Source: Pseudochrobactrum asaccharolyticum (GTDB lineage Bacteria > Pseudomonadota > Alphaproteobacteria > Rhizobiales > Rhizobiaceae). Taken from it: a DNA stretch of 64,000 nucleotides. This document shows positions 9,352-18,265 of the stretch, piece by piece. The DNA is taken from positions 310,001 to 374,000 of the forward strand of contig NZ_QNRH01000002.1 in assembly GCF_003314995.1 (NCBI RefSeq), given 5' to 3'. The translations under genes and the position numbers were made by a program. Within the stretch, counting starts at the first letter, position 1. Every line of letters starts with the position of its first letter. The notes beneath the pieces were generated by a model. The model was not told the origin of the DNA. It did not search any database and was given only the letters and a program-made list of their open reading frames with translations.

Positions 9352-9667
9352 GCTGCTCTCCCCCGTCTCAGTATCCGCCCTGCAACGGCATCACGCCGCA
9401 GGCCTGCCCTATTACCACTAATTGCTTGTCCTGAACGGATTTTAGTGAATGATATACCAACCGGTTTTACGCACAAGCGATTAGCTCGTTTAACACGCAA
9501 GCGTTTGGCTGGTTTCAAAAACACTCCGCAACAGAACGGAGCAGTAATCAACGTTTTTTTGGGGAAACAATCAAGGCTCTTTTTACGCAAAGGCTTTGTA
9601 ACGGCGCTTACTCCGAAACAGAACCCGAACGGGTTTTGGGATATGCGCTGATGAGGAGGACATCCAC
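9352..9667. other. Divergent control region between the rutR-like and hyuC genes
   Basis: No gene is seen. It contains ACCAACCGGTT (around 9458), then two similar blocks, AAGCGATTAGCTCGTTT and AAGCGTTTGGCTGGTTT, beginning near 9475 and 9501 (14 of 17 bases equal). A third related ACGCAAAGGC lies near 9588. A short hairpin AACCC-GAAC-GGGTT with T residues sits near 9622. The repeated blocks could be operator half-sites. Confidence 0.45.
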
Positions 9668-9730
9668 ATGCCGTCTCCCCGCACCTCTATGAAACAATTC
9701 AATACAGACTGCATACGGAAACAGACATGA
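9668..9730 (+). CDS. 20-codon upstream ORF coupled to hyuC
   Basis: A short ORF of 20 codons preceded by a near-perfect ribosome-binding site (AGGAGGA, 9654-9660, seven bases before the ATG). Its TGA overlaps the ATG of the amidohydrolase gene (ATGA at 9727-9730), which itself has only a weak GGAAA. Translation of the short ORF would therefore bring ribosomes to the hyuC start. The peptide has no recognisable domain. It may be a leader peptide or just a coupling device; expression is inferred from the ribosome-binding site. Confidence 0.5.
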   Translation: MPSPRTSMKQFNTDCIRKQT

Positions 9731-10977
9731 ACACGCATCTGAACAGCAATCTCAAAACCAATGCTGACCGCCTCTGGGACACCCTGATGGATATGGCCAA
9801 AATCGGCCCCGGCATCTCAACTGGCAATAATCGCCAGACACTGACCGATGAAGACCGTGAAGGCAGGCTGCTTTTTCAGAAGTGGTGTGAAGATGCCGGC
9901 ATGACCATGAGCATCGACACGATGGGGAATATGTTTGCCCGCCGCGAAGGCAGCGATCCGTCCCTGCCGCCGGTAATGCTCGGCAGCCATCTCGACACCC
10001 AGCCGACCGGCGGTAAATTCGACGGTGTGCTTGGTGTCCTTGGCGGGTTGGAAGTGGTGCGCACCCTCAATGATCTCGGCATTAAAACCCGTCATCCGAT
10101 TGAAGTGGTCAACTGGACCAATGAAGAAGGCGCACGTTTTGCTCCTGCCATGCTGGCCTCCGGTGTTTTCGCCGGTCTGTTTGATGAAGCATGGGCAAAA
10201 TCCCGTACCGATGCGGAAGGTAAAACCGTTGGTGGCGAGCTGAAGCGCATCGGCTTTGAAGGTTCAGTGCCAACGGCCAAGCGCCCGATCAAAGCCTATT
10301 ATGAGCTGCATATTGAACAAGGCCCGATCCTTGAAGACGAAGGGCTAGATATCGGTATTGTTACCCATGGTCAGGGGCTGAAATGGTTGCAGATTACGCT
10401 GACCGGTAAAGAAGCCCATACCGGCTCAACGCCTATGCGCAAACGTGTGAATGCAGGACTTGGCATGGCACGCATTACCGAGCGCGTCGATGAAATCGCA
10501 TGGGAACACGCGCCGAATGGCGTGGGCGCTGTCGGCTATGCTCATATCAGCCCGAATTCCCGCAACATCATTCCGGGCACCGCTGTATTCGTCGCTGATT
10601 TCCGCAATCCGGACAAAGCAGAACTCGCCATTATGGTGCAGAAGCTGGAGAAATCCGTTGCAGAAATCTGCGAGAAAATTGGCCTGACCTATCAGATCGA
10701 AGAAGTCGGCGCTTTTGATCCGGTTTCTTTTGACGAGACCTGCCTCTCGACCATTCGTCAGGCAACAGAGCGTCTCGGACTGACACATCGCAATATTATT
10801 TCCGGTGCCGGTCATGATGCCTGCTGGATTAATCAGGTCGCACCATCGGCCATGATTATGTGCCCTTGCGTTGATGGCCTGAGCCATAATGAGGCCGAGG
10901 ACATCACCAAAGAATGGGCTGGCAACGGCGCGGATGTGTTGTTGCATGCGGCATTGGAGACCGCTGAAATCGTATAA
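9727..10977 (+). CDS. hyuC: Zn-dependent N-carbamoyl amidohydrolase (beta-ureidopropionase type)
   Basis: A 416-residue enzyme of the M20/AmaB/HyuC family. Metal ligands are seen in GSHLDTQPTGGKFDG (H88, D99), NWTNEEGARF (E133/E134), ELHIEQGP and the C-terminal GAGHDACW. In the reductive pyrimidine route it would hydrolyse N-carbamoyl-beta-alanine (or the isobutyrate form) to the beta-amino acid, CO2 and ammonia. Position between preTA/rutR and dihydropyrimidinase supports this over a hydantoin role. It begins at the end of a short upstream ORF and is followed by a hairpin before the dihydropyrimidinase gene. Confidence 0.9.
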   Translation: MNTHLNSNLKTNADRLWDTLMDMAKIGPGISTGNNRQTLTDEDREGRLLFQKWCEDAGMTMSIDTMGNMFARREGSDPSLPPVMLGSHLDTQPTGGKFDGVLGVLGGLEVVRTLNDLGIKTRHPIEVVNWTNEEGARFAPAMLASGVFAGLFDEAWAKSRTDAEGKTVGGELKRIGFEGSVPTAKRPIKAYYELHIEQGPILEDEGLDIGIVTHGQGLKWLQITLTGKEAHTGSTPMRKRVNAGLGMARITERVDEIAWEHAPNGVGAVGYAHISPNSRNIIPGTAVFVADFRNPDKAELAIMVQKLEKSVAEICEKIGLTYQIEEVGAFDPVSFDETCLSTIRQATERLGLTHRNIISGAGHDACWINQVAPSAMIMCPCVDGLSHNEAEDITKEWAGNGADVLLHAALETAEIV

Positions 10978-10983
10978 GAATCC

Positions 10984-11011
10984 GCTCCGGCATGAGCACT
11001 CATGCCGGAGC
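10984..11011 (+). terminator. Intercistronic hairpin between hyuC and dihydropyrimidinase
   Basis: An 11-bp perfect stem (GCTCCGGCATG at 10984-10994 with CATGCCGGAGC at 11001-11011) lies seven bases after the hyuC stop, with only a poor T-tract. It may be a partial terminator or a stabiliser of the upstream mRNA rather than a full stop. Confidence 0.6.
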
Positions 11012-11070
11012 CCTTAACCTTTTCGATCAATCCGCATCTGTTCGCAAAAAACCATAAGGGGAAACGAACA

Positions 11071-12567
11071 ATGTCACATACCGGATCACCTACCAAGTCA
11101 CAGACAGATAACAAAACCACACTGATTAAAGGCGGTAAAATCGTTACCGCAGACCGCTCTTACGATGCCGATATCTTGATCGCAGACGGCAAAATCGCCG
11201 CTATCGGCCATGATATGCAGGGCGATACCACAATTGATGCGCATGGCTGCCTGATTATGCCAGGTGGCATTGATCCCCATACCCATCTGGAAATGCCGTT
11301 TATGGGCACCCACAGCACCGACGATTTTGACAGCGGCACCGCCGCGGCACTGGCAGGCGGTACCACGATGGTGGTTGATTTTGTGCTGCCCTCACCGGAA
11401 GGCAATCTGCTGGAAGCACTGCAGGAATGGTTTCAGAAAGCCGGAAAAGCACGCACCGACTATTCCTTCCATATGGCTGTCACCGGCTGGAGCGAGCGCT
11501 GTTACAATGAAATGCCGGAAGTGGTGGCACGCGGCGTCAATACTTTCAAACATTTCATGGCCTATAAAGGCGCACTGATGGTCAATGATGACGAGATGTT
11601 TGCCTCGTTCCGCCGTTGTGCCGAAATCGGCGCCATGCCACTCGTACATGCGGAAAACGGTGATATTGTCGCTCAATTACAGCAAAACCTGCTGGCCGCA
11701 GGCAATACAGGACCAGAAGCGCACAGCTATTCCCGACCACCGGAAGTGGAAGGCGAAGCCACCAACCGTGCGATTATGATTGCCGATCAGGCAGGCGTGC
11801 CGCTTTATGTGGTGCATGTTTCCTGCGAACAGGCGCATGAGGCCATCCGCCGTGCCCGCCAGAAAGGCATGCGTGTCTACGGCGAACCGCTGATCCAGCA
11901 TCTGACACTGGATGAGAGCGAATATCAGAATAAAAACTGGGACTATGCAGCGCGGCGGGTGATGTCCCCGCCGTTTCGCGACAAGCTCAATCAGGATGGC
12001 CTCTGGGCGGGTTTAAGCGCCGGTAGTCTGCAATGTGTGGCCACTGACCATTGTGCTTTCACCACCGAACAAAAACGCCATGGTGTTGGCAATTTCACCA
12101 AAATCCCGAACGGTACCGCAGGGCTGGAAGAGCGTCTTCCGGTGCTCTGGACAACAGGGGTACGCACCGGCCGCCTGACCGAGAATGAATTTGTCGCGGT
12201 TACCTCCACCAATGCGGCGAAAATCCTCAATATCTATCCGCGCAAAGGCGCTGTGTTGGAAGGATCAGACGCTGATCTGGTGATCTGGGATCCGAATGCA
12301 ACCAAGACAATCTCAGCCAAAACGCAGCAATCGGCGATTGATTACAGCGTGTTTGAGGGGATGAAAGTTACCGGTCTGCCGCGTATGACCATCAGCGGCG
12401 GCCGTGTCGCCTATGCGCAAGGCAAGGTGTTGGCAGAACCCGGTGCCGGCCAATTCGTGGAACGTGCGCCGAATACGCCGCAGCAGCAGGCTTTGTCGGT
12501 CTGGAAAGATGTGGTGGCACCACGCAAAGTGGAACGCGATCCCGCACTGATGCCGATTGGCGTGTAA
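11071..12567 (+). CDS. hydA: Dihydropyrimidinase
   Basis: A 498-residue amidohydrolase that opens the ring of dihydrouracil and dihydrothymine. The metal motif HTH (residues 70-72, in GGIDPHTHLEMPF), the carboxylated lysine block KHFMAYKG (near 166), VHAENGD, VVHVSCEQA and the aspartate in CVATDHCAF (near 325) are all in place. Length and motifs fit dihydropyrimidinase rather than allantoinase. The ATG at 11071 was chosen for the AAGGGG 9-15 bases upstream. The second step (this gene) and third step (hyuC) are adjacent. Confidence 0.95.
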   Translation: MSHTGSPTKSQTDNKTTLIKGGKIVTADRSYDADILIADGKIAAIGHDMQGDTTIDAHGCLIMPGGIDPHTHLEMPFMGTHSTDDFDSGTAAALAGGTTMVVDFVLPSPEGNLLEALQEWFQKAGKARTDYSFHMAVTGWSERCYNEMPEVVARGVNTFKHFMAYKGALMVNDDEMFASFRRCAEIGAMPLVHAENGDIVAQLQQNLLAAGNTGPEAHSYSRPPEVEGEATNRAIMIADQAGVPLYVVHVSCEQAHEAIRRARQKGMRVYGEPLIQHLTLDESEYQNKNWDYAARRVMSPPFRDKLNQDGLWAGLSAGSLQCVATDHCAFTTEQKRHGVGNFTKIPNGTAGLEERLPVLWTTGVRTGRLTENEFVAVTSTNAAKILNIYPRKGAVLEGSDADLVIWDPNATKTISAKTQQSAIDYSVFEGMKVTGLPRMTISGGRVAYAQGKVLAEPGAGQFVERAPNTPQQQALSVWKDVVAPRKVERDPALMPIGV

Positions 12568-12573
12568 CCACAT

Positions 12574-12620
12574 ATAAAAATGGCGGGGATTCTTCTTGAA
12601 GAATCCCCGCCATTTTTGCT
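12574..12620. terminator. Strong bidirectional terminator
   Basis: A 19-bp perfect stem (12576-12594 with 12599-12617, loop CTTG) with A-tract on one side and T-tract on the other separates the convergent dihydropyrimidinase and RND permease genes and can serve both. Confidence 0.9.
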
Positions 12621-12622
12621 TC

Positions 12623-15600
12623 TTATTCCGGCTTCATCTCCAGCGTAGCCGCATGAGCCAGCTCACGGTCGAGGCGTTTTTCCTCATCGCTTTTCGGCTT
12701 TGTGAAACGGCCGAGCAGCAGATAGGCCACCGGTGTCACATAAAGCGTGGCAATGGTTGCCAGACCAAGGCCGCCAACGATAATCCAGCCCAGTGCGATA
12801 CGGGCTTCCGCACCGGCACCGGTTGCAATCACCAGCGGAATACCGCCGAGCACCGCACAGATCATTGTCATACAGACAGGACGCAGACGAATATTCGATG
12901 CTTCTTCCACGGCCTCCCGCAAAGACAGGCCACGGTCGCGCAACTGATCGGCGAACTCCACAATCAGAATACCGTTCTTCGCCATAATGCCGACCAGCAG
13001 TACCAACCCGATCTGACTGTAAACATTGAGACTGGTGCCGGTAAGGATCAGCGCCACGATAGCACAGCCAAGCCCCAGCGGCACGGTCGCCATAACGATC
13101 AGCGCACTGACGAAACTCTCAAACTGCGCGGCCAGTACCAGCAGAATGATCACCACCGCAAAACCGAACACCATGAACAAACCGGTCGAGGTTTCGCCCA
13201 GTGTGGCGGCTTCTGCAAGCGGCACCATTTGTACACCCGCAGGCAGCAGCGGTGCTGCCAGTTCCTGCACGGTTTTATAAGCATCGCCCAGAGCGAAATC
13301 ACTGCGCAGATTGGAGGTAATCGCAATGGAGCGCAGACGCTGCTCACGCGCCAATTGCGGCGGCACAGCAATTTCACGCACCGAAGCAATCGTTGCCATC
13401 GAAACATAGCGGCCGTCACCGGTACGCATGAAAACATTTTCCAAATCCGTCGGATCATTGATCGGATTGGAAGTCGCCATCATTTTCACATCATAGGAAC
13501 GGTCACCGATATAAACCGCACCAATCTTACGACCATCCAGCACCGACTGCACCGCATTGGCCAGACCGGTAATATCAATACCAAGATCGGATGCGCGTTC
13601 ACGGTCGATCTGCACCGATAGCTGCGGCTGCGTTGCATCCACCGACAAGCGCGGCTGCATGAAACGCGGATCTTTTTCCATCTCGGTCAGCAGCGCACGG
13701 GTTACCGGCTGGATCGTTGCATAATCATTGCCGACCAGTGTGAACTGCAAACCGTTACCCGCACCGCGAATACCCAGACTGTTTGACTGCAAGGTAAAGG
13801 CACGCACACCGGTAATCGGACGCAAACGCTGATTGATGTCGTTGACGATATCCTGCTGCTTGCGCTCACGCTCACTCCATGGCGCCAGTGTCAGCACCAT
13901 AAAACCATTATTGGAAGCACCGCCGGAACCGGCAATCGCATAGGAATTGATGATCTCGCCATTGTCGCGCAATGGTTTCAGACGTTCATCAATCTGCTCA
14001 AGCTGCGAACGCAGGAAATCAATACTGATGCCTTGCGGCCCCGAAATACGCAGCATCACGGAGGAGCGGTCTTCGTTTGGTGTCAGTTCCTGACGCAAGG
14101 TCGTATAGGCACTCAGCGAGAGAAACGCGAAGACAAGTGCAGCAGCAACCACAATCCATGGCGCATTCAGACACCAGTGCAAACTGCTACGATAGAATTT
14201 TGCCAGTCCCATGCTGATGCGGCCGACAATACCCTGTGGTTTATCTGTGGGCGCACCGTGATCTTTGACCTCGCCGGTCATAAAGCGGGAAGCCAGCATC
14301 GGGCACAATGTCAGCGCCACCACGCCGGACAGCAATACCGCAATCGCCAGCACGAAACCGAATTCGCGGAACAGACCACCCGCCTGCCCCGGCAGGAAAG
14401 AGATCGGTACAAACACTGCAACCAGTGTCAGAGTTGTGGCAATCACCGCGAAGAACACTTCCTTCGTGCCAAGCACAGCAGCTGCGCGCGGCCCCAGCCC
14501 CATTGCGCGGCGGCGAACAATATTCTCCAGCACCACAATGGCGTCATCCACCACCAGACCGGTTGCCAGAACCAACGCCAGAAGCGTCAGAATATTGATA
14601 GAAAAGCCTGCCAGATAAATTGCAGCAACCGTACCAACCAGCGCCACCGGAATGGAAACAGTCGGGATCAATGTCGCGCGGATATCGCGCAGGAACATAT
14701 AGATCACAGCAATAACGATCAGAATGGCTGCAATCAGCGCAATCTGTACCTCATGCATCGCGCCCCTGATGAAATTCGCATCATCACTGGTCACACGCAT
14801 AGTCATGCCTTCCGGCAATGTCTTGTTGAGGCGCTCCACTTCCGCACGGACACCGTCAGAAATATCCAGCGTATTCGACTGTGCCTGACGGATAATACCA
14901 AGACCGATACTGTTGCGGCCATTATTCAGTACCGCAGAGCTTTCAATATCCGGTCCGAGCGTGACATTGGCTACATCACGGATACGGGTTTGCCCCTTGA
15001 TGATAATGTTCTCAAAATCTGCCGGTGATGCAACGGAGGCCGTGGCACGTACAACAATTGCCTGCGAAGCACTGCGCAGCGATCCGGCAGGCTGATCCAG
15101 CGCCATCGAAGCCAATGCAGAACTGACATCAGCAAAGGTCAGGCCGTAGCTGGCAAGGCGCTTATGATCGATATCAATACGGAAAATCTTATCGCGGTCG
15201 CCATAGGTTTCAACATCGGCAACACCGGGAACGGCGGACAGCACATCGACGATCTGATCTTCAACAATCACCGTCATATCATCAACGCTGAGCGTTTCAG
15301 ACGCAATCGCCAGACGCATCACCGCATCGGCATTGGAATCCGCTTTGATGATACGCGAGGCATCTGCCTCTTCCGGCATCTGGTTGGCCACACGCGAGAT
15401 CGAGTCGCGCATATCAGCGGCAGCCACGTTGATGTCGACGCCGTCATTAAATTCAACCGTCACACGGCTGCGGCCGAATGAGGAGGTTGAGGAAATATTC
15501 TTCACGCCGGAAACACGTGCGACTTCGTTTTCCAGAACCTGCGTAACCTCGCGGTCAACCGTTTCAGCCGATGCACCGGTAAAGGTTGTACTGATCGAAA

Positions 15601-15847
15601 TAACCGGACGGTCAACATCCGGCAATTCGCGGATATCCACACCGGTCAGCGCGGCAAGACCTGCCACAACAATCAGCACGTTAAGCACAAAAGCAAAGAC
15701 CGGACGCCGGATAAACAGCGCAGTAAAGCCACCGTTTTGCGGATTGTTCTGCGCTTCAGCTTCTGCAGTTTTCGCAATCAGAGGTTCTTTATCCTGCTCC
15801 GGCAGGTTATTTTGACCGGCAGATGATGTATCGGAAGCCATAGTCAT
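12623..15847 (-). CDS. RND multidrug efflux permease (AcrB/MexF-like)
   Basis: A 1074-residue inner-membrane proton/drug antiporter. Typical features are the first membrane helix after about residue 45 (FIRRPVFAFVLNVLIVVAG), periplasmic porter domains, central helices (ALVLATGLVVDDAIVVLENI, carrying the paired aspartates of the proton relay) and a matching second half (GIMAKNGILIVEFADQLRD). About 40 residues precede the first helix. The start overlaps the stop of the adaptor gene (ATGA at 15844-15847), so the two are translated together. No outer-membrane channel gene is adjacent, so a shared TolC-like partner is likely. Substrates cannot be told. Confidence 0.93.
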   Translation of the reverse strand: MTMASDTSSAGQNNLPEQDKEPLIAKTAEAEAQNNPQNGGFTALFIRRPVFAFVLNVLIVVAGLAALTGVDIRELPDVDRPVISISTTFTGASAETVDREVTQVLENEVARVSGVKNISSTSSFGRSRVTVEFNDGVDINVAAADMRDSISRVANQMPEEADASRIIKADSNADAVMRLAIASETLSVDDMTVIVEDQIVDVLSAVPGVADVETYGDRDKIFRIDIDHKRLASYGLTFADVSSALASMALDQPAGSLRSASQAIVVRATASVASPADFENIIIKGQTRIRDVANVTLGPDIESSAVLNNGRNSIGLGIIRQAQSNTLDISDGVRAEVERLNKTLPEGMTMRVTSDDANFIRGAMHEVQIALIAAILIVIAVIYMFLRDIRATLIPTVSIPVALVGTVAAIYLAGFSINILTLLALVLATGLVVDDAIVVLENIVRRRAMGLGPRAAAVLGTKEVFFAVIATTLTLVAVFVPISFLPGQAGGLFREFGFVLAIAVLLSGVVALTLCPMLASRFMTGEVKDHGAPTDKPQGIVGRISMGLAKFYRSSLHWCLNAPWIVVAAALVFAFLSLSAYTTLRQELTPNEDRSSVMLRISGPQGISIDFLRSQLEQIDERLKPLRDNGEIINSYAIAGSGGASNNGFMVLTLAPWSERERKQQDIVNDINQRLRPITGVRAFTLQSNSLGIRGAGNGLQFTLVGNDYATIQPVTRALLTEMEKDPRFMQPRLSVDATQPQLSVQIDRERASDLGIDITGLANAVQSVLDGRKIGAVYIGDRSYDVKMMATSNPINDPTDLENVFMRTGDGRYVSMATIASVREIAVPPQLAREQRLRSIAITSNLRSDFALGDAYKTVQELAAPLLPAGVQMVPLAEAATLGETSTGLFMVFGFAVVIILLVLAAQFESFVSALIVMATVPLGLGCAIVALILTGTSLNVYSQIGLVLLVGIMAKNGILIVEFADQLRDRGLSLREAVEEASNIRLRPVCMTMICAVLGGIPLVIATGAGAEARIALGWIIVGGLGLATIATLYVTPVAYLLLGRFTKPKSDEEKRLDRELAHAATLEMKPE

Positions 15848-16989
15848 CCCGCCCGTTTATTATTGGCCTGTGCCGTTGCCGGTGCGGTCGGGCTGGCAGA
15901 ATTATCTGTCTTCTGCCCTTTGATCGTGACACTGCCGCCTTCACGCACATTCTGCACGCCTTCGGTTACAATCACGTCACCCTCGGCAAGTTCACTGTCC
16001 ACCAGCACAGAACTGGCATTGCGCTGAATGATACGGATAGCAACACGCTCGGCCATACCATCCGAGCCGATACGCCAGACATAGGAACCATCACCGTCCC
16101 ACTGCACTGACAAAGGATCAACTGCCAAATACTGATCGCCCGGAAACAGGATCGTCACAGTAAAGGACATGCCTGAACGCAACACATCACTCGGATTGGT
16201 GATTTCGGCACGCACCCGCATGGTACGGCTCGCCGCATCAATCATATTATCCAGTGCACTGATCTGTCCCTGAAAACTCTTGCCCGGCAAGGCAGTCGGC
16301 ACAGCGCTCACAGCCTGACCGATGCGTAATTGCGGTGCAAAACGCTCCGGCACCCAGATATCAATCAGCAATTTTGAACGGTCATCAATCGTCGCAATGG
16401 TGGTTGAGGACGTGACATAATTACCGGCATCCACCGGCAGAATACCGACAATACCGGCAATCGGCGCTTCAACAGAGCGGCGGCTCAATGCCAGTTCGGC
16501 ATCCTTCACCGCAAGTTTTGCATTGGCAAGAGCGAGATCAGCGGCAACCACCTGCACCTGTGTTGCCGTATTGGAAGCCCGCAAGGTCGTCATACGTTTT
16601 TGCGTAATTTCCGCATCTTTCAGCAGAACCTGTGCTTTTTCGACTGCAATCTGCTCGTTTTCCGCATCCAGCTCGGCAATGATCTGGCCTTTTTTCACCA
16701 CACTGCCGGCGCTGACCAGAAACTGACGGATCGTTCCGCTGGAATAAGGCATCAGCGCAACAGTATTCAGCGCCACACCGCTGCCGATCGCACTGAGCTT
16801 GTCGTTGACGATCTGCTTCTGTGCAGGCTTGGTCATAACCAATGGTGCACTGCGTCCGCCGCTATTGGCTCCGGCAACCGGTGCTGTTCCCGTTGCTGTG
16901 CCTGTGCGCTCAGCATTATACCAGCTCCAGCCCCCGAAGGCGGCGGCAGCGACGACCACACAAACCGCAATCTGTTTCCAGTTTTTCAT
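15844..16989 (-). CDS. RND efflux periplasmic adaptor (membrane fusion protein)
   Basis: A 381-residue adaptor that links the inner-membrane pump to an outer-membrane channel. The N-terminus is an uncleaved anchor or signal (WKQIAVCVVVAAAAFGGWSW); then come lipoyl halves (GTIRQFLVSAGSVVKKGQIIAELD and SRRSVEAPIAGIVGILPVDAGNYV) around a coiled-coil hairpin, a beta-barrel and a membrane-proximal domain. The ATG at 16989 was preferred because GGGA precedes it; the longer frame begins with TTG. First gene of the two-gene pump operon. No regulator lies next to it. Confidence 0.9.
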   Translation of the reverse strand: MKNWKQIAVCVVVAAAAFGGWSWYNAERTGTATGTAPVAGANSGGRSAPLVMTKPAQKQIVNDKLSAIGSGVALNTVALMPYSSGTIRQFLVSAGSVVKKGQIIAELDAENEQIAVEKAQVLLKDAEITQKRMTTLRASNTATQVQVVAADLALANAKLAVKDAELALSRRSVEAPIAGIVGILPVDAGNYVTSSTTIATIDDRSKLLIDIWVPERFAPQLRIGQAVSAVPTALPGKSFQGQISALDNMIDAASRTMRVRAEITNPSDVLRSGMSFTVTILFPGDQYLAVDPLSVQWDGDGSYVWRIGSDGMAERVAIRIIQRNASSVLVDSELAEGDVIVTEGVQNVREGGSVTIKGQKTDNSASPTAPATAQANNKRAG

Positions 16990-17227
16990 TCTATCCCGAT
17001 CTTGCCGCAACCTGAGTTTATTGCCCGCAGTCGCAGGCTCACACTATCATGCCCTTAAAATGCGTAATCTGCGCCCGCAGGTCTAATTAAATTTCTGTAA
17101 TCCTGCTGTGACGAAGCGCCCGAAACCCTATAAAACCGGCATTTACCGGATTTTAAACCGCTCTATTGGCTCTGACATGCGCCGATATGGTTAATAATAC
17201 TTAAACATGACCACCATCTGACAAAGC

Positions 17228-17266
17228 AAAACGGGCGGAAACATGATGTTTCCGCCCGTTTTTATA
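17228..17266. terminator. Terminator after psuG
   Basis: A 16-bp perfect stem (17228-17243 with 17247-17262, loop TGA) flanked by A and T runs lies just downstream of psuG on the minus strand; T residues on the plus strand too make it usable in both directions. Confidence 0.85.
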
Positions 17267-17283
17267 AGGAACGTAATTATATT

Positions 17284-18201
17284 TTATACGAGCGCCTTAT
17301 AGGCAACAGCCATACGTGCTGCCAGCTTGGCATTATTCAGCACCAGCGCAATATTGGCTTTGAGGCTGCGGCCTTCCGACAATTCATTGATGCGGGCGAG
17401 CAGGAATGGTGTCACATCCTTACCGCCAACGCCCTGATCAGCAGCCTCTTTAACAGCAGCTTCAATTGTGCCGTTAATGAATTCCGGTGTCAGTGCATCT
17501 TCTTCAGGGATCGGATTTGCAATCAGAATACCGGTGCCGGAACCAAGTGCATGATGAAGTGCCATTGCTTTTGCAATCTCTTCGGCGCTGTTCAGACGGT
17601 GATCAGCTTTACAACCGCTTGAACGGGTGAAGAATGCCGGAAAATCGTCGCTGCCATGAGCAATGATCGGCACGCGCTGGGTTTCCAGATATTCAAGGGT
17701 TTTAGGAATATCGAGAATGGATTTTACACCGGCGCAAACGACAGTGGTATTGGTCATACCCAGTTCGTTCAGATCAGCGGAAATATCAAAGCTGTCTTCC
17801 GCACCGCGATGCACACCGCCAACGCCGCCAGTGGCGAAAATTTCAATACCGGCAAGCGCAGCAATACGCATGGTTGCCGAAACAGTGGTACCGGCAGTCA
17901 GACCCTGCACCATATCTGCGGCCAGATCACGGCTCGATGTTTTAACGGCATCGGTTGTCTGTGCCAGCTGTTCCAGCTGCGCATCGCCGAGACCAACGTG
18001 AATTTCGCCCTTCAGCACCGCAATCGTTGCCGGTACAGCACCGTTTGCACGGATCACATCTTCAACCTTGCGTGCCATTTCCAAATTCTGCGGGAAAGGC
18101 ATACCGTGAGTGATGATTGTGGATTCAAGAGCAACAACAGGCGCACCTTTATCAAGGGCGTTACGGACTTCGTCGCTGAAATGCATGGTCAAACTGGTCA
18201 T
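17284..18201 (-). CDS. psuG: Pseudouridine-5'-phosphate glycosidase
   Basis: A 305-residue enzyme that splits pseudouridine 5'-phosphate into uracil and ribose 5-phosphate, working in the cytoplasm after the kinase. Family motifs are visible: ALESTIITHGMPFPQN near the start, GTTVSATMRIAALAGI, FATGGVGGVHRGAE, CAGVKSILDIPKTLEYLETQ and NPIPEEDAL. Length fits the family exactly. It follows the kinase gene on the same strand after 64 bases. The uracil released could feed the reductive pyrimidine pathway encoded at 5.7-12.6 kb; that link is inference. Confidence 0.95.
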   Translation of the reverse strand: MTSLTMHFSDEVRNALDKGAPVVALESTIITHGMPFPQNLEMARKVEDVIRANGAVPATIAVLKGEIHVGLGDAQLEQLAQTTDAVKTSSRDLAADMVQGLTAGTTVSATMRIAALAGIEIFATGGVGGVHRGAEDSFDISADLNELGMTNTTVVCAGVKSILDIPKTLEYLETQRVPIIAHGSDDFPAFFTRSSGCKADHRLNSAEEIAKAMALHHALGSGTGILIANPIPEEDALTPEFINGTIEAAVKEAADQGVGGKDVTPFLLARINELSEGRSLKANIALVLNNAKLAARMAVAYKALV

Positions 18202-18265
18202 AAGGAGCAGCCTTTCTGAGGGAGGTTATGTCTTAAAATCATTCGCTTACGCGATAGCTTTTTGA

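Noticed and set aside
8512-9651. A 379-codon plus-strand frame across the rutR-like gene
   Set aside because: It lies opposite a clear TetR gene and shows no domain.
12596-15028. Long plus-strand frames opposite the RND permease
   Set aside because: Low-complexity His/Gln/Arg-rich translations typical of antisense frames; the minus-strand gene is certain.
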